A stretch of DNA of 52,806 nt, from contig DUZS01000026.1 in the NCBI GenBank assembly GCA_013349405.1, forward strand, positions 1-52,806. Reading direction: 5' to 3'. Numbering within the stretch: position 1 is the stretch's first letter; each line of letters starts with the position of its first letter. The stretch comes from Desulfuromonadales bacterium (lineage in GTDB: Bacteria; Desulfobacterota; Desulfuromonadia; Geobacterales; Pseudopelobacteraceae). The position numbers and the translations under genes are program-made. This document shows positions 43,926-52,806 of the stretch, one piece after another. Below the pieces are notes generated by a model. It saw only the letters and a list, made by a program, of their open reading frames with translations. It did no database searches and was not told the origin of the DNA.

Positions 43926-46382
43926 TCAGGCAGACGCCGCCACTCCAGCACGAGCCTTGCGCGCAGTAACCGCACCGGTCTTGCCAGCTTTCTCAGGCTT
44001 CTTGTCGGTAGCAGGGGCAGGCGGCGGATACTTTTCCAGCGCCAGCTTGAGAGCCTCTTCAACTTCCGAGACCGCTACAATCTTCACTTTTTTCAAAATT
44101 GTGGCAGGGATATCCTCAAGATCTTTTTTGTTCTGCTCGGGTATGATTACCAGCCGCATCCGTGAGCGGACCGCCGCCAGAATTTTTTCCTTGAGGCCGC
44201 CGATCGGCAGCACTTTTCCCCGCAGAGTCACCTCGCCGGTCATGGCAACATCTTTTTTTACCGGAATATGGCAGAGGATCGAGACCAGCGCCACCGTCAT
44301 GGCAACCCCCGCTGAAGGGCCGTCTTTCGGAATACCGCCGGCCGGAACGTGGACGTGAATCTCATGTTCTTCAAAAATATTCGGCTTAAGATGCAGCGCC
44401 CCGGAATGAGCCCGCACGTATGAGTGGGCCGCCTGTACCGACTCCTTCATCACATCGCCCAGCTGTCCGGTCAATGTCAATGCCGGCTTGCCATTCATCA
44501 GACTGGCCTCGATATGAAGAACCTCGCCACCCACGGGAGTCCATGCAAGCCCGTTGACAACACCGATCTCATTCTTGTCGAGATCTTCCTCGCGAATGTA
44601 TTTTTCAGCGCCCAGATAGGTATGCAACACCTTGGTCGTTACCTGAACGGTGCGCTTGTTCCCTTCCGCCACCTTTCGGGCCACCTTGCGGCACACTTTG
44701 CCTATTTCCCGCTCCAGATTACGCAAACCGGCTTCACGCGTGTATTTGGAGACAATCTCACTGATTGCTGCATCATCAAAACTGATATGTTTATCTTTCA
44801 GTCCATTTTCCTTGATCTGACGCGGGACCAGATAGCGCTTGGCAATTTCGAGCTTTTCCTCTTCGGTATACCCGGACAGATTGATTACCTCCATCCTGTC
44901 GCGCAGCGCTGAAGGAATCGGATCCATCTGGTTGGCGGTCGCCACAAACATCACATTCGAGAGGTCGAACGGCTGGTTGATATAATGATCGGAGAAGGAG
45001 TTGTTCTGTTCCGGATCAAGAACCTCCAGAAGAGCCGATGATGGGTCACCTTTGTAATCATAGCCGAGCTTGTCCAGCTCATCGAGCATGAACACCGGAT
45101 TGTTGGCGCCGGCCTGCTTCAAGCCCTGCAGGATGCGCCCCGGCAGCGCGCCGATGTAGGTACGACGATGCCCGCGAATTTCTGCCTCGTCACGCACACC
45201 GCCCAAGGAAATGCGGACAAATTTGCGATTCATGGCACGGGCTATCGATTTGCCCAGTGATGTTTTACCGACTCCGGGAGGGCCGACAAAACAGAGGATC
45301 GGCCCCTTCATTTTTTTCTTCAGCTTGCGCACCGCAAGAAATTCAAGGATGCGATCTTTTATTTTTTCGAGGTAGAAGTGGTCATCATCAAGAATTTTCC
45401 TGGCACGGATGATGTCAAGACTGTCACGGGTGGCCTTGCCCCAGGGGAGCTCAATCATCCAGTCCAGGTATGTTCTGACAATACTGGCTTCTCCGCCATC
45501 AGGATGCATGTTTTCAAGACGCCCCAACTGTTTGAGTGCTTCTTTTTTTACCGGTTCAGGCATTTTGGCCGCTTCAATTGCCTTCCTGATATCAGCAAGG
45601 TCCTCTTTTCCTGCGTTGTCACCAAGTTCACTCTGGATGGCTTTCATCTGCTCGCGCAGATAATACTCCTTATGATTCTTGCCCATCTCCTCACGGGCGG
45701 CGTTCTGTATCTTGGCCTGCACACTCAGCAGCTCAATCTCGCGGTTCAAAAACTCATTAACCTTGGTCAGGCGGACAATAGGGTCATTTATTTCCAGCAA
45801 CGTCTGAGCATCAGCCACCTTCAGGCCGATATTGCTGGAGACCAGATCAGCCATACTTCCCGGATCCTGGACATTTTCAAGTATAACCATCACCTCCGGC
45901 GACACCTGTTTGCCCAGTTCCATAACTTTGGCCAATTGTTCCCGAACGGTACGGATCAATGCCTCTGTTTCTAGTGAAACTTCAGCTACCACGGTATCGT
46001 GCTGACGTTCAACCCGCACCATATAAAACGGCTTGTCTGAGACAAACTCGGTAATGCGGGCTTTTGCCAGCCCCTGCACAAGAATTTTAACGCGACCGTC
46101 CGGCAGCTTGAGCATCCGCATGATCATGGCGACCGTGCCGACCTCATAGATTTTATCGGCAGGCGGATCCTCGTCGCCAACATCATGCTGTGTGGAGAGC
46201 AGAATCATCCGATCACCCGCCAGTGCGCTGTCAACCGCCTGTACCGACATTTCCCGCCCAACAAAGAGCGGTATGATCATAAACGGGTACACAACCACAT
46301 CCCTGATCGGTAACAGAGGCAGTATCTCGGGAATTTTCAGCTCTTCTGAATTTTCTACAATATCGCTTACTATATCTATCAA
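43926..46382 (-). CDS. lon: Lon ATP-dependent protease
   Basis: The 818-residue LonA has an N-terminal substrate-binding domain (about 18-215; LPLLPIRDVVVYPFMIIPLF), an AAA+ domain with Walker A CFVGPPGVGKTSLGKSIARA (about 365-384), and a Ser-Lys protease domain (KDGPSAGVAMTVALVS with the catalytic Ser; GGLKEKILAAVR with the catalytic Lys). The Ala/Lys/Pro-rich tail is unusual but not suspicious. AAAGGAG precedes the ATG. Downstream of hsp20 by 46 bases, suggesting a proteostasis operon. Confidence 0.97.
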   Translation of the reverse strand: MIDIVSDIVENSEELKIPEILPLLPIRDVVVYPFMIIPLFVGREMSVQAVDSALAGDRMILLSTQHDVGDEDPPADKIYEVGTVAMIMRMLKLPDGRVKILVQGLAKARITEFVSDKPFYMVRVERQHDTVVAEVSLETEALIRTVREQLAKVMELGKQVSPEVMVILENVQDPGSMADLVSSNIGLKVADAQTLLEINDPIVRLTKVNEFLNREIELLSVQAKIQNAAREEMGKNHKEYYLREQMKAIQSELGDNAGKEDLADIRKAIEAAKMPEPVKKEALKQLGRLENMHPDGGEASIVRTYLDWMIELPWGKATRDSLDIIRARKILDDDHFYLEKIKDRILEFLAVRKLKKKMKGPILCFVGPPGVGKTSLGKSIARAMNRKFVRISLGGVRDEAEIRGHRRTYIGALPGRILQGLKQAGANNPVFMLDELDKLGYDYKGDPSSALLEVLDPEQNNSFSDHYINQPFDLSNVMFVATANQMDPIPSALRDRMEVINLSGYTEEEKLEIAKRYLVPRQIKENGLKDKHISFDDAAISEIVSKYTREAGLRNLEREIGKVCRKVARKVAEGNKRTVQVTTKVLHTYLGAEKYIREEDLDKNEIGVVNGLAWTPVGGEVLHIEASLMNGKPALTLTGQLGDVMKESVQAAHSYVRAHSGALHLKPNIFEEHEIHVHVPAGGIPKDGPSAGVAMTVALVSILCHIPVKKDVAMTGEVTLRGKVLPIGGLKEKILAAVRSRMRLVIIPEQNKKDLEDIPATILKKVKIVAVSEVEEALKLALEKYPPPAPATDKKPEKAGKTGAVTARKARAGVAASA

Positions 46383-46428
46383 ACTAAATCTCCTTTGGGC
46401 TGAACATGACTATAGCCGTCAAAAATTA

Positions 46429-46860
46429 TCAGGGCAGCTCCTGTATCGGCACCTGCCGTTCACCGCTCTTCGGACAGATAACCCGAAGCACTCCTCGACG
46501 GTACTCCGCTCGAACCTTTCCCGGGTCAACATTGCCCGGTATATGCACGGTATGGTTAAAGTGGCCATGGCTCCGCTCCACACAGATAAATTTACCATCG
46601 TTTATTTCTCTCGGTTTGCTTGCGTCAAGGATCAGCGTCAAACCGCTCATCTTTAATGAAATCGCCTCCAGTTCACAACCGGGCAGGTCAAACTCAATAA
46701 TTATATCGGGGCCGGTTTCATAGATATCCATCTTCGGACGAGTCTCATCGACTTCAAAAGAATCGCGTAATTCAAGGGCATGGAGCAGACTGCGCATCTC
46801 GTCCACATGCCGGTTGAATATATCCTGCGTAAACGGTTTCCTGCCTGAAAAACGTGGCAT
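46429..46860 (-). CDS. Small heat-shock protein (Hsp20/alpha-crystallin family)
   Basis: The 143-residue chaperone has an alpha-crystallin domain (about residues 40-130; PKMDIYETGPDIIIEFDLPG, HFNHTVHIPGNVDPGKVRAE, RRGVLRVICPK). I chose the ATG at 46860 (MPRFSGRKPF), which has AGGTG 6 bases upstream, over a TTG at 47007 that would add an unrelated tail. It precedes lon and is divergent from speA. Holds unfolded proteins for other chaperones or Lon. Confidence 0.85.
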   Translation of the reverse strand: MPRFSGRKPFTQDIFNRHVDEMRSLLHALELRDSFEVDETRPKMDIYETGPDIIIEFDLPGCELEAISLKMSGLTLILDASKPREINDGKFICVERSHGHFNHTVHIPGNVDPGKVRAEYRRGVLRVICPKSGERQVPIQELP

Positions 46861-47059
46861 ATCGGCACCTGCGAGTGGGATGATGTACCGGAAAGTCTGG
46901 AATAGTGCGAAGGTAACCATTCGTTCCGGCAAAGTCAAGGCAGACGTTTTGCCATTGCAGGATTCAGACGGCGCATAAATAAATTTGACTTTGGCCGGAC
47001 TATACAATAAAAAAGTACTTTTGTTTGTGTATGACTAACCGGAATATGGAGAACAGCTC

Positions 47060-48967
47060 ATGGAAAAATGGTCCATCAGTGAATCTGCCAAGATTTACAA
47101 TATCGATAACTGGGGAGCTGATCTTTTCTCGATCAATAAAAAGGGCAATATCTGTGTTCACCCTTCTTCAAATTCGAAACACTCCATCGACCTGCGTGAG
47201 CTTGTTGATGACCTGATCAAGCGTAAAATAAAGCCCCCCATCCTGCTCCGCTTCATGGACGTGCTGCAGGGGCGCATCGCCTCGATCAACCGGGTTTTTA
47301 AAAACGCCATCCATGAGAATGATTATCCCGCTAAATACCAGACCTTCTACCCGATAAAGGTGAACCAGCAGCGCCAGGTTGTCGAAGCCATTGCCGCCTA
47401 TGGAAAGCGCTATAATATCGGTCTCGAAGTCGGTTCAAAACCGGAACTGGTGGCAGGGATTTCGATTTCCAGCGGCAACAACCTGCCGATCATCTGCAAC
47501 GGCTATAAAGATGCCGAATACATTGAAACCGTCCTGTATGCCACAAAAATTGGCTTCGATATTACCATGGTCGTCGAGAAGCTCTTCGAACTGGAAAAAA
47601 TTATTGAGATTTCCAAAAAGACCGGCATAACTCCGAAGCTGGGGATCCGCGTCAAACTCTCCTCCAAGGGCACCGGCAAATGGGCCACCTCCGGTGGTGA
47701 AGACGCAAAGTTCGGGCTGCGCATGTCGGAAATAATTGCCGCCATCCGGATGCTTGAAGATCAGGGAATGCTTGATTCAGTCAAACTGCTGCACTCACAC
47801 ATCGGCAGCCAGATCACCAAGATCGACAAAATCAAGACGGCACTGATTGAAGTCGCCCGGGTCTATACCGAGATGCGTAAATTGGGAGTCGGCATCGAAT
47901 TCCTTGATATCGGCGGGGGATTGGGAGTCGATTATGACGGTTCCAAATCGAGCTACTTTTCCAGTGTCAACTACACCATCGAAGAGTACGCCAACGATGT
48001 CATCTACCAGATAAAAAATATCTGTGACGAAGCAGGGGTCGAATGTCCCAATATCATCTCCGAATCGGGACGGGCAACGGTTGCGCATTATTCGGTGCTG
48101 ATAACCAACGTCCTCAACACCAATACCCAGCATTTAATGCCCGATTTTGAGGAGATTCTGGCGCAAACGGAAAAAGTTGCCCCCACGGTCAGAAAACTTC
48201 AGGATATCTACAAGAGCATCGACCGCTACTCTCTGCGTGAGGATTACCACGACACCCTGCAGCTGATCAATGAGGCGGTCAGCCTCTTCAATCTCGGCTA
48301 CCTGAACCTCAATGACCGGGCCATTGCCGAGTGGCTCTACTCGAAGATAATTAAGAAGATCAACAGCATCGTCGAAAAGATCAAGCCGGTTCCGGAGGAG
48401 TTGCAAAACTTCCAGCTCTCCATGCGCCAGACCTATTTCGCCAATTTTTCACTCTTTCAGTCAATTCCTGACTCCTGGGCGATCGACCAGCTCTTTCCGA
48501 TCATGCCGCTGCAGCGACTTAACCAGAAACCGGATGTGATCGCCTCCATTGCTGACATCACCTGTGATTCCGATGGTGAAATAACCAGCTTTGTCGGTGA
48601 AAACGGGCGCACCAAGTACCTGCCGCTGCACAAAATCAAAAAGGACGAGGATTATTACATCGGCTTCTTCCTGATCGGCGCCTACCAGGAGATCCTCGGA
48701 GATCTGCATAACCTGTTCGGCGACACCAACGCCGTCCATATCACTTTTAACAAAAAAACCGGCTATATGATCGATACCGTCATCAACGGCGACGCCACCT
48801 GGGAAACATTGAAATATGTCCAGTATAAAGGGCCGGAGATCCTGAAGCTGGTAAGGGACAATCTGGAAAAAAGCGTTGTGATGAAGAAAATTTCCATCGA
48901 GGAGAGCAGTCATTTTATCGAGCTGCTCGACAGAACATTACTTGGCTATACCTATCTGGGAGAATAA
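47060..48967 (+). CDS. speA: Biosynthetic arginine decarboxylase
   Basis: The 635-residue PLP enzyme of the alanine-racemase fold converts arginine to agmatine. The PLP Lys is in TFYPIKVNQQRQVVEAIAAY (about residues 95-114), with GLEVGSKPELVAGIS, the His in KLLHSHIGSQITKID, FLDIGGGLGVDYDG and ISESGRATVAHYSV. It is the first gene of a polyamine operon with the next two genes; agmatine must be converted to putrescine by enzymes not in this window. Confidence 0.96.
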   Translation: MEKWSISESAKIYNIDNWGADLFSINKKGNICVHPSSNSKHSIDLRELVDDLIKRKIKPPILLRFMDVLQGRIASINRVFKNAIHENDYPAKYQTFYPIKVNQQRQVVEAIAAYGKRYNIGLEVGSKPELVAGISISSGNNLPIICNGYKDAEYIETVLYATKIGFDITMVVEKLFELEKIIEISKKTGITPKLGIRVKLSSKGTGKWATSGGEDAKFGLRMSEIIAAIRMLEDQGMLDSVKLLHSHIGSQITKIDKIKTALIEVARVYTEMRKLGVGIEFLDIGGGLGVDYDGSKSSYFSSVNYTIEEYANDVIYQIKNICDEAGVECPNIISESGRATVAHYSVLITNVLNTNTQHLMPDFEEILAQTEKVAPTVRKLQDIYKSIDRYSLREDYHDTLQLINEAVSLFNLGYLNLNDRAIAEWLYSKIIKKINSIVEKIKPVPEELQNFQLSMRQTYFANFSLFQSIPDSWAIDQLFPIMPLQRLNQKPDVIASIADITCDSDGEITSFVGENGRTKYLPLHKIKKDEDYYIGFFLIGAYQEILGDLHNLFGDTNAVHITFNKKTGYMIDTVINGDATWETLKYVQYKGPEILKLVRDNLEKSVVMKKISIEESSHFIELLDRTLLGYTYLGE

Positions 48968-48971
48968 AACC

Positions 48972-50168
<1,197 letters not shown>

Positions 50169-50180
50169 TAAACAACTGCC

Positions 50181-50297
50181 TTAACGCAAAGGTGCCAGGG
50201 CGCAAAGGTGCAAGGAAAAGCTGTGATAATTGGATTTAGCCATCAAATGATTCCGTTTTTCGCTTTGCGTCCTTGCATCTTGGCGTCTTTGCGTTAA
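50181..50297. repeat. Inverted intergenic repeat of the AACGCAAAG type
   Basis: The left arm (from 50181: TTAACGCAAAGGTGCCAGGG) and the right arm (ending at 50297: TTGGCGTCTTTGCGTTAA) are inverted copies separated by a 50-base centre. A shorter copy of the unrelated CGCAGAG-type motif follows near 50315-50332. It interrupts the polyamine operon and could terminate or stabilise the message. Confidence 0.75.
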
Positions 50298-50350
50298 AGA
50301 AATTCAGATTCACACCTCTGCGTGCTCTGCGGTGAAAAAAGGTTTAAGCG

Positions 50351-51505
50351 TTGACCAACATCGACATCGACAAAATCATCACGCTCGCCCCCTCCCCTGC
50401 TTATGTCGTAGACCTCGGGCGGTTGCGACACAATCTGGCCATTCTGGACTCGGTACAGCAGCGAAGTGGTGCAAAAATATTACTCGCCATGAAGGCGTTC
50501 TCCATGTGGAGCGTCTTTCCGCTCATCCGGAAAACGCTCCACGGTGTCTGTGCCAGCTCCCCCTGGGAAGCACGACTGGGGCGGGAAGAGTTTGGCCGCG
50601 AAGTACACAGCTTTTCTGCCGCATTCAAAGAGAGCGACGTTGTCGAACTCCTTGAAATTTCCAACCATCTGGTATTCAACTCATTTGGTCAACTGGAACG
50701 GTTCCGCCCGTTGTGGGAGAAGGAGCAGGGGCGTGTTTCAATTGGATTACGGGTCAACCCCGAACATTCCGAAGGGCATACGGAGATGTATGATCCCTGT
50801 GCGGTCAATTCACGTCTTGGCATCCCCCGTAAAGAATTTGAAGGGCGCACCCTGAACGGAGTCGAAGGGCTGCATTTCCACACCCTCTGCGAGCAGCTTT
50901 TTGAGCCTCTCGAGCGGACGGCAAAAGTCTTTGAAGAAAAATTTGGTACATTTCTGCCGCAGATGAAGTGGCTCAACCTGGGTGGCGGGCATCACATCAC
51001 CCGGGAAGGCTATGACCTTGACGGACTGGTGGAGCTGGTGAAGTATTTCAAGGGGAAATATGATCTGCAAGTCTACCTTGAACCGGGGGAAGCGGTCGCC
51101 ATCGGCAGCGGAATTCTCGTGGGTGAGGTGCTGGATATCGTCAACAACGGCATGGATATCGCCATTCTCGATGTTTCAGCCACCTGCCATATGCCGGATA
51201 TCCTGGAGATGCCCTACCGCCCCGACATCACCAATGGGTATGCCGCAGGCGAAAAGAAACACACCTACCGTCTGGGGGGGCCATCATGCCTCGCAGGCGA
51301 CATCATCGGCGACTGGTCGTTTGAGAAGCCGCTTCACCCCGGCAGCAGAGTTGCATTTGAAGAGATGGCACACTATACGATGGTCAAGACCACGACATTC
51401 AACGGCATTCAGCACCCGCACATCTGCACCTTCGAGCCTGAGACAGGGGTGCTGACGGTCGTGCGCAGTTTTGGTTATAAAGACTTCAAAAGCACATTAT
51501 CATAG
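50351..51505 (+). CDS. nspC: Carboxynorspermidine/carboxyspermidine decarboxylase
   Basis: The 384-residue PLP decarboxylase has the N-terminal lysine loop KILLAMKAFSMW (about residues 41-52), CASSPWEARLGREEFG, LHFHTLCEQ, WLNLGGGHHITREGYDL and a C-terminal GPSCLAGDIIGDWSFEKP, which carries the conserved catalytic Cys. The start is a TTG at 50351 preceded by AAAGG. It converts carboxyspermidine to spermidine, the last step of the alternative route. Confidence 0.93.
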   Translation: MTNIDIDKIITLAPSPAYVVDLGRLRHNLAILDSVQQRSGAKILLAMKAFSMWSVFPLIRKTLHGVCASSPWEARLGREEFGREVHSFSAAFKESDVVELLEISNHLVFNSFGQLERFRPLWEKEQGRVSIGLRVNPEHSEGHTEMYDPCAVNSRLGIPRKEFEGRTLNGVEGLHFHTLCEQLFEPLERTAKVFEEKFGTFLPQMKWLNLGGGHHITREGYDLDGLVELVKYFKGKYDLQVYLEPGEAVAIGSGILVGEVLDIVNNGMDIAILDVSATCHMPDILEMPYRPDITNGYAAGEKKHTYRLGGPSCLAGDIIGDWSFEKPLHPGSRVAFEEMAHYTMVKTTTFNGIQHPHICTFEPETGVLTVVRSFGYKDFKSTLS

Positions 51506-51544
51506 AAAGGGCAACCGGAACGGTCGCCCCTCCAAGGAAAACAG

Positions 51545-51754
51545 ATGTCAATCAATACGAGAATCTGGATGACCGGTTCGCTGGAATGGTTCGGCTATAT
51601 TGGCGAGGTGGAAATGTTTCTCGGGCAGCGCTCTTTTCCCAATCCTCCGGAAGAAGGTGACGCCTGGACTACCGAAATTGGTGATATGTTCAAAATTATC
51701 GATGGAGAGATTACCCATCTCGGTACAACGGAACCGCCGAAAAAATATTGGTAA
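51545..51754 (+). CDS. Small conserved-looking hypothetical protein (69 residues)
   Basis: A 69-codon frame with AAGGA 6 bases before its ATG follows nspC by 39 bases on the same strand. The product (MSINTRIWMTGSLEWFGYIG ...) is acidic, rich in aromatic residues and Gly, with no signal peptide or known motif. Good ribosome binding site and operon position support a real gene; no function can be given. Confidence 0.6.
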   Translation: MSINTRIWMTGSLEWFGYIGEVEMFLGQRSFPNPPEEGDAWTTEIGDMFKIIDGEITHLGTTEPPKKYW

Positions 51755-51781
51755 TTGCTGCAGACATTGTATTGTTTCCGG

Positions 51782-52648
51782 TTACCCGTTGATCTGATCC
51801 ACCTGATCACGGCCAGCAGCCTTTGCCTTATACATCGCCTCATCCGCTCGTTTGAGAACATCGTTCAGACGAGTATCATTCTCGCTTGAACCGGTAACTC
51901 CGATACTGACTGTTATAAAGAGCTTCTTCCCCTCAGCCTCTATAGCTTCGGCACGGATAGTGACTCTGATGCGTTCGGCGACAACACGACATTGCTCTAC
52001 TAATGTATCCGGCAGTATCACGACAAACTCCTCGCCACCATAGCGCCCGATGACATCGTAGGGGCGGATACTCAGTGACAGGCGCCGCGCAACTTCCTTC
52101 AAGACATCATCACCGGCAAGATGACCATAGGTATCGTTTACTTTTTTGAAATGGTCAATGTCGATCATGATACAACCCATATCCGCCGGGCGCAAACCTC
52201 TCATGCGGTTGCGCCTGATCCGCTCAAACTCCTCTTCACCTCGCGACAGGAGATACCTCCTGTTCGAGAGAGCGGTCAGCTCATCGGTAACTGCCATCGT
52301 TTCGAGCTTATTCTGTGCTTCCTTAAGCTGAATAGTACCACCGCGGATCAGCAGATACGCAAAGCCGAACACGGCAATAAGCACGATCGTCAGAAAAGAA
52401 GTCATTACAATGGCTCCCTCACGAATCATCTCACGATATCCGGTAATGTTAATGTAGACTTCAAAACAGCCGAGAACCTTCTTATCTTCACCGAAGATCG
52501 GTACATATGTTTCGACAACGTCGACATCTCTCAGTTCTTCTTCAGCAAGGTCTACAGCCTTATCCTTGGTGACCATTTTAGCATCGACGTTTCCTGCCAG
52601 CGCATTATTGAGGCGCCGGTTTTTTTCATCAAGTTTGCCGATCAGCAT
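51782..52648 (-). CDS. Diguanylate cyclase with cut or frameshifted N-terminus
   Basis: In the 288 residues from the ATG at 52648, the first 60 resemble the end of an extracytoplasmic sensor domain, followed by a membrane helix (about 78-102; VMTSFLTIVLIAVFGFAYLL) and a GGDEF domain (about 118-285) with MIDIDHFKKVNDTYGHLAGD and the active-site GGEEF in RYGGEEFVVILP. GGEEF is catalytically competent. A normal protein would have another membrane helix and sensor region upstream. Upstream of the ATG the frame is open only to a TAA near 52730, while a second frame is open to the window edge, so a frameshift may have occurred. Confidence 0.8.
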   Translation of the reverse strand: MLIGKLDEKNRRLNNALAGNVDAKMVTKDKAVDLAEEELRDVDVVETYVPIFGEDKKVLGCFEVYINITGYREMIREGAIVMTSFLTIVLIAVFGFAYLLIRGGTIQLKEAQNKLETMAVTDELTALSNRRYLLSRGEEEFERIRRNRMRGLRPADMGCIMIDIDHFKKVNDTYGHLAGDDVLKEVARRLSLSIRPYDVIGRYGGEEFVVILPDTLVEQCRVVAERIRVTIRAEAIEAEGKKLFITVSIGVTGSSENDTRLNDVLKRADEAMYKAKAAGRDQVDQING

Positions 52649-52806
52649 CGGGTCAGTACTATAGATAATCCGCTTACCATTGAGCCTCTTGCAAAAGTAT
52701 ATGCAAGGATTTGAATGCGATTTATTTTACGCATAACATGTTGTAATAATTGAGCTTCAAGGTGTCTTGTGGTATTGTTCTGTTGCGAAGAGAACCAGTA
52801 CCGAAA

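Noticed and set aside
46861-47007. N-terminal extension of the small heat-shock protein from a TTG
   Set aside because: The extension has no resemblance to the family, and the inner ATG has a ribosome binding site at good spacing.

Overview
The window looks like a chromosomal segment of a nitrogen-fixing Desulfuromonadales/Geobacter-type bacterium (Desulfobacterota). The evidence is gene content: a molybdenum nif set with an ANTAR antiterminator and sigma-54 promoters in the Geobacter style, several HDOD signalling proteins, a PEP-CTERM protein, the carboxyspermidine route to spermidine and ileS-lspA. The species assignment is inference. No rRNA, tRNA or CRISPR array was recognised.

Layout. 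1-1280: 5' part of nifE (minus, cut by the left edge) with its leader terminator and sigma-54 promoter. 1.3-12.7 kb: an accessory stretch with a decayed histidine kinase, an AAA/DUF4143 ATPase, an operon of rhodanese-YceI, pirin, a broken F420/NADP-type reductase and an NTF2-like protein, a LysR regulator with an NQO-type quinone reductase, a Spy-like periplasmic protein, and a YhcG nuclease/DUF1186/Mrr-type nuclease group. 12.9-15.05 kb: a BaeSR-like two-component system that could control the Spy-like gene. 15.1-24.75 kb: nifHDK, modABC with a nitrogenase-associated ArsC-like protein, and nifU-nifS, all on the minus strand. 24.8-29.9 kb: a phosphohexomutase and two divergent HDOD proteins. 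30.0-33.6 kb: nifB with a coupled GNAT gene, draG on the plus strand, and a REC-ANTAR regulator. 33.8-38.2 kb: an ABC exporter with a membrane-fusion protein. 38.3-52.8 kb: a PEP-CTERM protein, ileS-lspA, hsp20-lon-amidohydrolase, a polyamine operon and a GGDEF protein.

How the genes work together. nifHDK encode nitrogenase, nifB and nifE make FeMo-cofactor, nifU/nifS supply Fe-S clusters, modABC imports molybdate, and DraG can reverse ADP-ribosylation of NifH. nifH, nifE and nifB each show the same leader plan: a -24/-12 promoter with identical spacing, then an intrinsic terminator before the start codon. A REC-ANTAR protein of the RNA-binding antiterminator type is encoded beside draG and nifB. 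The simplest model is two-step control, sigma-54 initiation followed by signal-dependent antitermination, as known for GnfR in Geobacter sulfurreducens. Further -24/-12 elements lie upstream of a kinase-like HDOD protein whose phospho-accepting His is replaced by Asp, and upstream of the PEP-CTERM gene, so the sigma-54 regulon here may extend beyond nitrogen fixation.

Several intergenic repeats occur, including two copies of one double-hairpin element in inverse orientation, one of them inside nifHDK. Three decayed or possibly frameshifted genes are described.
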